Below, piece after piece: positions 53,856 through 62,596 of a DNA stretch of 64,000 nucleotides. The translations under genes were made by a program, and so were the position numbers. The notes under the pieces are model-generated. The model had not been told where the DNA came from. It worked only from the letters and a program-made list of their open reading frames with translations, and did no database searches. Each line of letters opens with the position of its first letter. Positions within the stretch are counted from its first letter, which is position 1. Origin of the DNA: Alphaproteobacteria bacterium (GTDB lineage: Bacteria; Pseudomonadota; Alphaproteobacteria; Sphingomonadales; Kordiimonadaceae); NCBI GenBank assembly GCA_013372975.1, contig JABXIS010000011.1, positions 124,001 through 188,000 on the forward strand, written 5' to 3'.

Positions 53856-54863
53856 TTATCTGTTGTTCGTTGATGTCATGAAGTGCCACGCATGGCTAAT
53901 GATATCTTCCAGCGACGGGATTTGAGGTTTCCAGCCAAGGACACTTTTGGCGCGGGTCGCATCAGCGATCAGGGTGGCTGGGTCGCCGGGGCGTCTTGCC
54001 TCTTCCTTCACGGTAAATTCCTTGCCTGTTACGGCACGGCAGGTATCAACCACTTCACGCACAGAGAAACCAGCGCCATTCCCCAGATTGAAAGCGTCGT
54101 AGAAGCCGTTTTCAGGCCTTTCGGGCGAATCGTCCAGGCGGAACAGGTGTTCAAGCGCCGCCACATGGGCCTGCGCCAGATCAGCCACATGGATATAGTC
54201 CCGCACGCAGGTGCCGTCTGGTGTGTCATAATCTGTGCCGAACATGCTGATAGCCTCGCGCATGCCAGCCGCCGCCTGCAACACAAGCGGTATCAGGTGG
54301 GTCTCGGGATCATGCCGTTCGCCAAGCCTGCCTTGAGGGTCTGCACCTGCGGCATTGAAATAGCGAAGGGCAATGGCTTGCAAGCCGTCTGCGGCCGCAC
54401 TGTCCCGCAGGACACATTCAGTGGCCCATTTGGTTTGGCCATACGGGTTGATCGGAAGCTTGGGAAGGTCTTCGGTGAGGCGGGCTTCACCGGATTCGCC
54501 ATATACAGCAGCCGTGCTTGAGAAAACAATCTTCCTCACCCCATGGCGGTTCATGGCCTTGACCAGGTTCAGGCTGCCCGCGAAATTATTGTCATAGAAT
54601 TTCATCGGGTCGCGCACGCTTTCACCGGCTTCGATAAAAGCCGCGAAATGAATAACCGCGTCGATGTTTTCATTGGCGAAGATGCTGTCCAGCAGGGCGC
54701 TGTCCCGGATATCGCCTTCAATAAGCCGTGTATCCAGCACGGCATCGCGGTGGCCATTACCCAGATTATCCAAAACCAATGGTTCATAGCCTGCAGCCTT
54801 CAAGGCAAGCAAGGTGTGACTGCCGATGAATCCCGCACCGCCGGGAACCAGTATTCGCTTCAT
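53856..54863 (-). CDS. galE: UDP-glucose 4-epimerase
   Basis: 335 residues from ATG 54863; the open frame extends 32 codons further with no homology. NAD-binding GxxGxxG is at 7-13 (VPGGAGFIGSH), the catalytic YxxxK in NPYGQTKWATE, and FSSTAAVYGE holds the partner Ser/Thr. Interconverts UDP-glucose and UDP-galactose for polysaccharide synthesis. First gene of the minus-strand glycan operon that runs to 49440. Confidence 0.93.
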   Translation of the reverse strand: MKRILVPGGAGFIGSHTLLALKAAGYEPLVLDNLGNGHRDAVLDTRLIEGDIRDSALLDSIFANENIDAVIHFAAFIEAGESVRDPMKFYDNNFAGSLNLVKAMNRHGVRKIVFSSTAAVYGESGEARLTEDLPKLPINPYGQTKWATECVLRDSAAADGLQAIALRYFNAAGADPQGRLGERHDPETHLIPLVLQAAAGMREAISMFGTDYDTPDGTCVRDYIHVADLAQAHVAALEHLFRLDDSPERPENGFYDAFNLGNGAGFSVREVVDTCRAVTGKEFTVKEEARRPGDPATLIADATRAKSVLGWKPQIPSLEDIISHAWHFMTSTNNR

Positions 54864-55102
54864 ATTGATTGTCCACCCATGATGATATGTATCGTGCCCC
54901 AATGGGACGACCAATCCCTTGCCTTCTGTTAAAGCCTTCACTCGTGCTGTCAAGTTCAACCGCGACAGAATCGGGGCAACCGGGCATGCCAGTCACGTTT
55001 CTGTCACGTTGCCAAAGGCGCCATCCGCCATGACCGCCTTGCATCCCGGTCGAAATTTGGCTAACAGCATGGAAATTTATTTTTTGGGGACCAGAGATAC
55101 TT

Positions 55103-56323
55103 ATGCGTATCCTTTTTATGCACAATAACTTCCCGGGCCAGTACCGGCGTATTCTGCAATATATCAAAGACAATAAAACCGGCATTGATATGACGGCGGC
55201 GACGCTTGTCTCGAATGAGCAGGATTTTGGTATCAAGCGGGTCAACTACAAACCCCACAGGAAGCCAACTGAAAAGATTCATCCGGCACTCTTTTCCACG
55301 GAGAAAGCCGTACTGATGGGGCAGGCTGCGTACAAAGCCCTGATGCCGCTTGAGAAGAAAGGCTACAAGCCTGATATCATCCTGTCGCATTCAGGGTGGG
55401 GCGGCAACATGTTCCTCAAGGACCAGTTCCCTGACGCCAAGCTCCTTACCTATTATGAATGGTATTACCACAGCCGGTTTTCGGATGGCGATTTCCTGCG
55501 CGGCGAGCCGTATGATGCCAACGGGCAACTTCGCATCCGCATGAAAAACACACCGATCCTGCAGGACCTGGCGGCGATGGACTGGGGCCAAAGCCCAACC
55601 CAATTCCAGCACAGCAAGTTGCCGGACATCTTCAAAGACAAAGTCAGCGTATTGCATGACGGCGTTGATACAGACTATTTCGCGCCCCTTGCCAAGGCCA
55701 AGGTGACAATCGGTGAGCATACATTCTCGGCTGAAGATGAAGTGATCACCTATGTGGCGCGCGGTATGGAGCCCTATCGCGGCTTCCCGCAGTTTATCGA
55801 GATGGTTTCGATTCTGCAGAAGCGCCGCCCGAACCTTCATGCTGTTGTGCTGGGGAACGACAGGGTTGCCTACGGCTCTGAACGTGCAGATGGCAAAAGC
55901 TGGAAGGAGCACGCGCTGGAGACATACCAGCCTGATATGTCCCGGCTTCATTTCCTTGGCCTGCAGCCATTGAAGGTTTTCCGGTCCCTTATGCAGATTA
56001 CCTCTGCGCATGTATATCTGACGGTGCCGTTTGTACTGTCCTGGTCAATGCTGGAAGCCATGAGCACAGGCGCGCTGATCGTGGGCTCAGACACAGACCC
56101 GGTGAAGGAATTGATCACGGATGGCGAGACCGGTTTGCTGGTACCGTTCCACGAGCCAGAGGCCATTGCGGACAAGCTGGATCAGGTGTTGGACAACAAG
56201 CAAGAGTATGCCGGTATCAAAAAAGCGGCGCGTGACCACATTCTTGCCAAATATTCAGTGAATGATCTGTTGCCACAATATTGGCAACTGATTGAAAGTG
56301 TTGCAAATGGGTCACAGAAATAA
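55103..56323 (+). CDS. glycosyltransferase, GT4-like
   Basis: 406 residues. Acceptor domain from MRILFMHNNFPGQYRRI, with a conserved LHDGVDTDYFAP linker. The C-terminal domain has VARGMEPYRGFPQFIEMV and the nucleotide-sugar site FVLSWSMLEAMSTGALIVGSDTDPVKELI, where Glu in SMLEAM is the expected phosphate-binding residue. It is divergent from galE. A putative promoter, TTGCAT (55039-55044), 17 bases, TAACAG (55062-55067), has the same spacing as other promoters here. Confidence 0.88.
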   Translation: MRILFMHNNFPGQYRRILQYIKDNKTGIDMTAATLVSNEQDFGIKRVNYKPHRKPTEKIHPALFSTEKAVLMGQAAYKALMPLEKKGYKPDIILSHSGWGGNMFLKDQFPDAKLLTYYEWYYHSRFSDGDFLRGEPYDANGQLRIRMKNTPILQDLAAMDWGQSPTQFQHSKLPDIFKDKVSVLHDGVDTDYFAPLAKAKVTIGEHTFSAEDEVITYVARGMEPYRGFPQFIEMVSILQKRRPNLHAVVLGNDRVAYGSERADGKSWKEHALETYQPDMSRLHFLGLQPLKVFRSLMQITSAHVYLTVPFVLSWSMLEAMSTGALIVGSDTDPVKELITDGETGLLVPFHEPEAIADKLDQVLDNKQEYAGIKKAARDHILAKYSVNDLLPQYWQLIESVANGSQK

Positions 56324-56466
56324 CCCCTTTGCCGCTTTTATGGGCGCAGTATCAACAGCATAGTTGAATTCCCGGCTGGGTAATGGTGTTGTGTCCCCTG
56401 TGTTAGGAGCACGAACAAACTTTGTGAATTCGATTGACGATAAAAATGCATAAGGTAATTATGCAG

Positions 56467-56496
56467 TTGACATCATTAGCATTCTCTCGCTAGAGA
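56467..56496 (+). promoter_or_regulatory. promoter of the highly codon-biased RTX gene
   Basis: A perfect -35, TTGACA (56467-56472), and TAGAGA (56491-56496) are separated by 18 bases. The -10 region also reads GCTAGAGA, near the Caulobacter sigma-73 consensus GCTANAWC. CTCTC-GCTA-GAGAG forms a small inverted repeat over it. An alternative pair, TTGACG (56434) and AATTAT (56457), has a 17-base spacer. Confidence 0.45.
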
Positions 56497-56571
56497 GTGT
56501 GCAGGGGGCTATAAGACCTACGTTCGTGCCTCACAATTAAACGATGTGTTTGCTTTTTCAGGAGGAAAGCT

Positions 56572-58953
56572 ATGGCAGACAAGATTTTTGGTACCGGTGC
56601 GGGCGAGACTATTCCCGGCACAGAAGCCGACGACTTCATCGATGCCCGTGGCGGTGCCGATACCGTCTTTGGTGGTGATGGTGATGATACGCTGTTTGGC
56701 CGCGCAGGCGCAGACAGCCTTGGTGGCGGTAACGGCGATGACCTGATCAACGGCGGTACTGGCGCAGATATCCTTAACGGTAACGACGACAACGACACCA
56801 TCATTGGTGGCGACGACAACGACACCATCCAGGGTGGCGCTGGCAACGACGATATCAATGGCGGCAACGACGACGATCTGATCGACGGCGGTTCTGGCAA
56901 CGATACGATCGACGCTGGCCTCGGCGCAGCCGATACTGTTGATGGTGGTTCAGGCGATGACGTAATCAGCCTTGCCAGCACAACTGACGGTACTGCAGAC
57001 GGTGGTTCCGGTGATGACACGATCACTGGCGGTTCTGGTAACGACGCTATCGACGGTGGCGCAAACGACGATACAGTGGTTATCGACGGTGAGCTGAACA
57101 CGACAACTGGTCTGGTTGGTGACGATTCTACTGCAACTGTTCTGGTTGACGGTACTGACACCCTGGCCAACGTTGAGACTGTTGCGTTCGACAACGTGAC
57201 GCTTGATCTGACTAGCTCAACTTCGCAAGAGTTCATCGCGAACGACACTGCGACTGCTGACGATGTAGACGAAGCTGCTCCAGTTGGTGCGACTGTTGAT
57301 CTGTCTGACAACGTATTCAAATACGACAACGTGAACGACGTTGAAGCCAACGATGGTAACAACGACGACGGTTGGACAATCGTTTCCGTAGCTGGTGTTG
57401 CTGTTGACGCTTGTGGTGACACAGTTGAGCTGGACAGCGGTTCCGTTCTGACTGTTGACGAGATCCTCATCGACAGCGCGACTGCAACTACTCACATCAC
57501 TTACGAAGCTGACCCAACGCTTGGCTACGACATGTCTGGCGACGGCGATGGCGACGTTGAGGTTGTTATCGAAGACAGCGCAGGCCAGCAGTTCACAATC
57601 ACTGTTACTCTTGCAACGCAAGACACTGACAACATCGTGAACGCAGGCGATGAGGGTGCAACTCTCCTCGGTCTTGACGGCGCCAACAACGACACCATGA
57701 ACGGTGGCGACGGTGCTGATAACATCAAAGGCTTCGGCGGCAACGACATGATCCTCGGCGGCAACGGCGACGATACCCTCGTTGGCGGCAACGACGACGA
57801 TGTTGTTCAAGGCGGTAACGACGACGACGCAGTTTGGGCCGGCGGTGACGGTGATGACAGCGTCTCCGGTGACGCAGGTGACGATACGCTTGCTGGTGGC
57901 GACGACGCTGACGTTCTTGTTGGTGACGGTACTGACCAGTTCGGTGTTAACGACACAACTGGCGACGATACTGGCGACGACGTGATCTTCGGTGGTTCCG
58001 GCAACGACACCATCTATGGTGACGAATGGGACGGTGTTGTTGACGCTGCAGTTGGTGGCGCAGACATGATCTGGGCTGGCGCTGGCGACGATGACGTGTT
58101 CGGTGCTGGTGGCAATGACGTAATCGGCGGCGGCACTGGTGCTGACGACGTAAGCGGCGGCTGCGGCGACGACACCATCTACGGCGGTGCCAACGGCGAC
58201 GACTCTATCGCTGGCGGTGACGGCGACGACCTCATCTTCGGTGGTGCAAACGACGACTCCGTCGAAGGTAACGAAGGCGACGACGTACTCTTCGGTGGCG
58301 CTGGCGACGATGACGTGGCTGGTAACGAAGGTGCCGACACTGTTTACGGTGGTGCTGGTGACGATAACGTTGAAGGTAACGACGGTGACGATGTTGTTCG
58401 CGGTGGTTCCGGTGACGACGTAGTTAACGGTAACGACGGTAACGATGATCTGTACGGTCAAGGCAACGACGACGTTCTTAACGGTGGTCTGAACGACGAT
58501 ACCCTCTGGGGTGGCGACGGTAACGATGACCTGAACGGTGACGACGACGATGACGTACTGCACGGCGGTAACGGCGACGATACCCTCGACGGCGGTACTG
58601 AAGACGACGTTCTGTACGGTGATGCTGGCGACGATACGTTCGTATCCGCAGACGGCGACGGTGACGACACGCTTACTGGTGGCGACGGTGCTGACACCTT
58701 CGACTACAGCAACGGCGGTGCACACACTGTAGCAACAGACACTGGTGCTGACGTGATCACCGACTTCGACACTACTGAAGATACTTTCGTAATCGAAGGT
58801 GCGATGGTTGGTGACGAATCGCTGAACAACTGGGCTGAAGAAACTACCCAGGGCGGCGTGTCCGGTGTACTCGTTACATTCGACAGCGGTGCGACAGTCT
58901 TCATCCAAGGCGTTAGCCTCGGTGACTTCTCCACTGCGGTTCAGATCGACTAA
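56572..58953 (+). CDS. RTX protein, probable main substrate of the adjacent type I exporter
   Basis: 793 residues, preceded by a strong AGGAGG site. RTX nonapeptides fill about 5-165 and 360-700. One copy of the interspersed module found three times in the 17410-21768 protein lies at about 168-355 (DTLANVETVAFDNVTL, then NNDDGWTIVSVAG). The C-terminus (DVITDFDTTEDTFVIEG, later VFIQGVSLGDFSTAVQID) is the targeting region. Asn and Asp are almost always AAC and GAC, and Gly GGT/GGC, a bias unlike neighbouring genes and typical of very highly expressed proteins. An S-layer or matrix protein is inferred. Confidence 0.9.
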   Translation: MADKIFGTGAGETIPGTEADDFIDARGGADTVFGGDGDDTLFGRAGADSLGGGNGDDLINGGTGADILNGNDDNDTIIGGDDNDTIQGGAGNDDINGGNDDDLIDGGSGNDTIDAGLGAADTVDGGSGDDVISLASTTDGTADGGSGDDTITGGSGNDAIDGGANDDTVVIDGELNTTTGLVGDDSTATVLVDGTDTLANVETVAFDNVTLDLTSSTSQEFIANDTATADDVDEAAPVGATVDLSDNVFKYDNVNDVEANDGNNDDGWTIVSVAGVAVDACGDTVELDSGSVLTVDEILIDSATATTHITYEADPTLGYDMSGDGDGDVEVVIEDSAGQQFTITVTLATQDTDNIVNAGDEGATLLGLDGANNDTMNGGDGADNIKGFGGNDMILGGNGDDTLVGGNDDDVVQGGNDDDAVWAGGDGDDSVSGDAGDDTLAGGDDADVLVGDGTDQFGVNDTTGDDTGDDVIFGGSGNDTIYGDEWDGVVDAAVGGADMIWAGAGDDDVFGAGGNDVIGGGTGADDVSGGCGDDTIYGGANGDDSIAGGDGDDLIFGGANDDSVEGNEGDDVLFGGAGDDDVAGNEGADTVYGGAGDDNVEGNDGDDVVRGGSGDDVVNGNDGNDDLYGQGNDDVLNGGLNDDTLWGGDGNDDLNGDDDDDVLHGGNGDDTLDGGTEDDVLYGDAGDDTFVSADGDGDDTLTGGDGADTFDYSNGGAHTVATDTGADVITDFDTTEDTFVIEGAMVGDESLNNWAEETTQGGVSGVLVTFDSGATVFIQGVSLGDFSTAVQID

Positions 58954-58982
58954 TCGATCCGACGAGATCAGATATTCGGAAA

Positions 58983-59005
58983 GGGAGGCCTCGGCCTCCC
59001 TTTTT
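58983..59005 (+). terminator. Rho-independent terminator after the RTX gene
   Basis: A 6- to 8-bp stem, GGGAGG (58983-58988) and CCTCCC (58995-59000), and five T residues. It separates the RTX gene from the exporter operon, which has its own promoter at 59048. Confidence 0.85.
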
Positions 59006-59047
59006 GCTTTTGGGGGCACTCTGTTCATGCGGCGTTAAATTGCCGCG

Positions 59048-59076
59048 TTGCATCAAAGCCGCGCGGGCGCTAGAAC
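59048..59076 (+). promoter_or_regulatory. sigma-73-type promoter of the type I secretion operon
   Basis: TTGCATC (59048-59054), 14 bases, then GCTAGAAC (59069-59076). The -10 is an exact match to the published Caulobacter housekeeping consensus GCTANAWC, and the spacing lies within its 10-14 base range. The leader would be about 180 bases. This would allow the exporter to be expressed separately from its substrate. Confidence 0.5.
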
Positions 59077-59266
59077 AGATTTGGGTCGAGAGTGCAGGCA
59101 CAGTGATGGTTGATCAAAAGATCGACACATTGTTGGGCATATGGTACGACTTCGCCCTTAAGGAAGCATGGCTTCATGGCCATTCTACCCTTTGTGTAAA
59201 TTATGCCAAAACCAAGCTACGCCTTGGAATTGCCTCGCCGGGGCAAAACGCGGGAATTGTTACTGC

Positions 59267-61198
59267 ATGTCATTGATTGAAGATTATAAAGCGGAAGAAG
59301 CACGCCTTAAGCAGACGATGAAAAAGGCCGGGCTTTATTCCATATTGGCCAGTTTTTCCATGCTGGCAGTTCCGATGTTCCTGTTTCAGGTTTACGACAG
59401 CATTCTTCAGTCCCGCAGTGTCGAGACATTGCTGGCAATGGGTATCTTTGCCATCGTGGTTTTGATCGGGTACGGCATTTTCGATTCCGTCCGGAACAAT
59501 CTGTTGTCGAAGGCGGGCGTAGAGATGGAGGCGAATGTCTCCGGGTTGCTGCTAGCCGGCGAACTTTCGCGGCAGCACGGCGCCAGCGCACAAAGCCTGC
59601 GCGATTTGGCCGGGATCAGGCAGGTCATTGGCTCGCCGTCATTTGGCGCCTTGTTCGATCTGCCTTTCATGCCGGTTTTCATGCTGCTGATTTTCCTGAT
59701 CCACCCGGTTCTTGGCCTTGTTGTTGTGGCGGGGGCGTGCGTCCTTCTCGGCATGGGGATATGGGGTGATCGCTCCACATCAGCGCTGAACCAGGAACAT
59801 ATGCAATCCATGATCAAATCCCATCAGGTTCTGGATATGCATATGAACTCGCAGGAAATCATTCGCGCACAGGGTATGTACCGCGAGGTTGTTCAGCATT
59901 GGGGCCAACATCAGGGCAACCAGCTGAACCAGCTTATTCACTCAACCGAAGTTACGTCCGGTTTCAGTTCGGCAACCAAGGCGGTTCGCCAGGTCATTCA
60001 GGTGCTGATGATCGGCACTGGTGCCGCCCTTGTTCTGGCTGATCTGGCCACAGCGGGCGTGATTTTCGCTACCTCCATGATTGGTGGTCGTGCACTGGCG
60101 CCAGTTGAGCAGATTGTCGGCGGCTGGCGGGCATTGAAGCAGGCGCATGCAACGCGCGTGCGCCTGATGCAGCGCCTTGAAGAGATGTCTTTGCCGGAAA
60201 ATCGCACCAAGCTGCCGCGGCCTAAAGGTGTGGTCAGCCTTGAGCGCGTGGTTTATGTGCCGCAGCCCGGCGTGCCCCCAATTATCAAGGGTGTGAACGG
60301 CAGTATTCAGGCGGGTGATAGCGTCGCGATCATTGGGCCTTCGGGTGCTGGCAAGTCCACGTTGGCGCGCCTTATTGTCGGCTATCTGCTGCCAAGTGCG
60401 GGCAGGGTAACGCTGGACGGGCAGGATTTGGCCGTTTGGGACCCTGTCGCGAAAGGCCTGCATATCGGTTATATGCCGCAACAAAGTACTTTCTTTGAAG
60501 CCACTGTAAGGGAAAATATCGCGCGTCTGCGCACCGGTGACCCGGAAGAGTGGGCTGTGGAAGCAGCAAAACGTTGTGGCGTACATGATCTTTTGATGAA
60601 GTTGCCACAAGGCTACGACACGGTTATTTCGAAGGCCGGTTTTTATCCGTCGGGTGGGCAGGCTCAATTGATTGCCTTGGCGCGTGCCTTCTATGGAAAT
60701 CCGACGGTTCTGGTTCTGGATGAACCCAATTCTGCCCTGGATACCACGGGTGAACAGGTGTTCCACAACGCCCTTCATACAGCAACAAAACAAGGTGTAA
60801 CGACAGTGGTCGTTACCCAGAGGCCAAGTGTCCTCAAGCATGTTTCCAAGGTGATGTTGATGCAGGATGGCCTGATCAAGGACTTTGGGCCCAAGGAACA
60901 GGTTATGAATTCGGGGGCGGTAAAAGCTGTGTCGTCCGGCAAAAAGGCTGGCCCGCAGCCCAACGCACCGAGCCCACAGCAAGGGGCCGCAGTGAAAGCA
61001 GCGCCTGCGAAAGCTCCGGAAACAGAGACGAGGGAAGGCAGTGCCGCGCCGGCAGCGCAGGTAAAACCCAAGGCTCAAGTAAAGCCAAAGGCCCAAATGA
61101 AGCCAAAGGCCAAGGTAAAGCCTAAGGCTGAGGCAAAGCCGCAGGCAACAGATGCGAAATCGAGCCAGTCGGCCGCCAAGAAGAAAGAGGAGGCGTAA
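59267..61198 (+). CDS. type I secretion ABC transporter (PrtD/RsaD-type)
   Basis: 643 residues from ATG 59267; the earlier open frame is Cys-rich and unlikely. A transmembrane domain of five or six helices (about 20-300) is followed by an ATPase: Walker A GPSGAGKST near 358-366, signature PSGGQAQLIALARA (LSGGQ reads PSGGQ) and Walker B VLVLDEPNSALD. No C39 peptidase domain, as for RTX exporters of the PrtD type. The last 60 residues form an unusual Lys/Pro/Ala tail of VKPKAQ-like repeats. An HlyD partner follows directly; no TolC-like gene is in the window. Confidence 0.93.
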   Translation: MSLIEDYKAEEARLKQTMKKAGLYSILASFSMLAVPMFLFQVYDSILQSRSVETLLAMGIFAIVVLIGYGIFDSVRNNLLSKAGVEMEANVSGLLLAGELSRQHGASAQSLRDLAGIRQVIGSPSFGALFDLPFMPVFMLLIFLIHPVLGLVVVAGACVLLGMGIWGDRSTSALNQEHMQSMIKSHQVLDMHMNSQEIIRAQGMYREVVQHWGQHQGNQLNQLIHSTEVTSGFSSATKAVRQVIQVLMIGTGAALVLADLATAGVIFATSMIGGRALAPVEQIVGGWRALKQAHATRVRLMQRLEEMSLPENRTKLPRPKGVVSLERVVYVPQPGVPPIIKGVNGSIQAGDSVAIIGPSGAGKSTLARLIVGYLLPSAGRVTLDGQDLAVWDPVAKGLHIGYMPQQSTFFEATVRENIARLRTGDPEEWAVEAAKRCGVHDLLMKLPQGYDTVISKAGFYPSGGQAQLIALARAFYGNPTVLVLDEPNSALDTTGEQVFHNALHTATKQGVTTVVVTQRPSVLKHVSKVMLMQDGLIKDFGPKEQVMNSGAVKAVSSGKKAGPQPNAPSPQQGAAVKAAPAKAPETETREGSAAPAAQVKPKAQVKPKAQMKPKAKVKPKAEAKPQATDAKSSQSAAKKKEEA

Positions 61199-61199
61199 A

Positions 61200-62570
61200 A
61201 TGGCTCAGGACATTGCGCCGGTAAAACAAGCACAGCCGCCAGCACTTGCTGAGGATCGCTTCGAGCGTGGGGCGCTGCAGGCATGGCACAAGGACGTAGA
61301 CATCGACCAAACCAAAACGCTGAAGCGCGCCATGATGGCGCTTCTGCTGATTTTCGGATTTGGAGGTATTTGGTCCGTATCCGTGGATATCGGCGGCGCT
61401 GTTATTGCGTCTGGTCGGGTGATTGCACAAGACCGGAACCGTGTTGTTCAGCACCTTGAAGGCGGTATCCTTGATGAATTGACGGTGCGTGAAGGGGACC
61501 GTGTTTCAGCTGGTGATATCGTAGCCCGGCTTGACGGCACGCAAGTTTATGCCCAACTGAATGCAGCCCGCCTTCAGGAAGCTGTGTTGCTGGCCCAACT
61601 CGCGCGCAGACGCGCTGAAACGCAATTGAAAGAAACGATTGAGTTTCCTGAAGATGTCTTGCCCGAGATACTGGCCACCGAACGCTACCGCGAGACAGTG
61701 GCAAGCGAGCAGCAGGAATTTGACGCCCAGCGCAGGCTTTATCTAGCGCGGCTCGATATTATCGATACACAGATCAAGGGTCAGGAAAGCAATATTCAGG
61801 GCACTATGGCTGTCAAGAAGGCGCTAGAGAAGCAATTTGAACTGTATAGCCTTGAGCTGAGGGACTTCAAAGAGCTCCTGAAAGATGGCCTTATCCAGCG
61901 GACGCAGGTCTTTGCAACAGAGCGCAAGGTCGCCGAGGTTGAAGCGAATGTTGCGACATCAGATCTCGAGATAGAGACAACACGCAACAATATTGAAAAC
62001 CTCAGGCGCGAGCGCAACCAGACGACGTTGACTTATCTGAAAGACGCCAACCAGGCTGTGGTGCAAATTCAGCAACGCCTGAACCAGCTTCAGTCGCAGG
62101 TGGAACGCCTGGCAGATATGGCGGAGCGCGGTGAAATCAGGTCGCCCGTCGATGGCACGATCTTCCGGATCGCAACGCGGACATTGGGCGCGGTTGTGCG
62201 TCCGGGTGAATCCATTATGGAGATTTTCCCCGATAATGACGCCCTGACCATCGAAGCGCAGGTTCAGTTGACAGATATCGAGCAAGTGCATGTCGGGCAG
62301 GATGTTCAGGTGGTTTTCCCGTCCAACCGGGAAAAAGCGATGACGCCTATTCCAGGCAAACTTGTCTATCTTTCGGCTGATGCGGTTGTTTCCGAGCAAA
62401 ATCCGTTTGGGTCTTACATTGCACATGTCACCATCGATCCCGATCAGGAAACGACGGACCTGTTGCCCGGCAACTTTGCCGAGGTTTATATTCAAACAGA
62501 GCCGAAGACCTTCCTGGAACATGTTTCGCGACCATTCACCCGCTTTGCGTTCCGCGCATTCAAAGGATAG
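61200..62570 (+). CDS. type I secretion membrane fusion protein (HlyD/PrtE/RsaE-type)
   Basis: 456 residues from ATG 61200, one base after the ABC gene stop (AGGAGG overlaps its end). One N-terminal membrane helix (about 43-62) is followed by a lipoyl-like half (VVQHLEGGILDELTVREGDRV), a long coiled-coil hairpin (about 140-320), the second lipoyl half (ERGEIRSPVDGTIFRIATRT) and a beta-barrel with the C-terminal PGNFAEVYIQTEPKTFLEHV motif typical of HlyD. Couples the ABC transporter to an outer-membrane channel. Confidence 0.94.
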   Translation: MAQDIAPVKQAQPPALAEDRFERGALQAWHKDVDIDQTKTLKRAMMALLLIFGFGGIWSVSVDIGGAVIASGRVIAQDRNRVVQHLEGGILDELTVREGDRVSAGDIVARLDGTQVYAQLNAARLQEAVLLAQLARRRAETQLKETIEFPEDVLPEILATERYRETVASEQQEFDAQRRLYLARLDIIDTQIKGQESNIQGTMAVKKALEKQFELYSLELRDFKELLKDGLIQRTQVFATERKVAEVEANVATSDLEIETTRNNIENLRRERNQTTLTYLKDANQAVVQIQQRLNQLQSQVERLADMAERGEIRSPVDGTIFRIATRTLGAVVRPGESIMEIFPDNDALTIEAQVQLTDIEQVHVGQDVQVVFPSNREKAMTPIPGKLVYLSADAVVSEQNPFGSYIAHVTIDPDQETTDLLPGNFAEVYIQTEPKTFLEHVSRPFTRFAFRAFKG

Positions 62571-62596
62571 GCGAAAGGGGCAGGGGGAGCCATTTT

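Noticed and set aside
57217-59028. 603-codon minus-strand open frame across the whole RTX gene
   Set aside because: It is created by the extreme codon bias of the plus-strand RTX gene (GGT, GAC and AAC repeats lack stops in this antisense phase). It reads as low-complexity Val/Thr-rich sequence with no ribosome-binding site.
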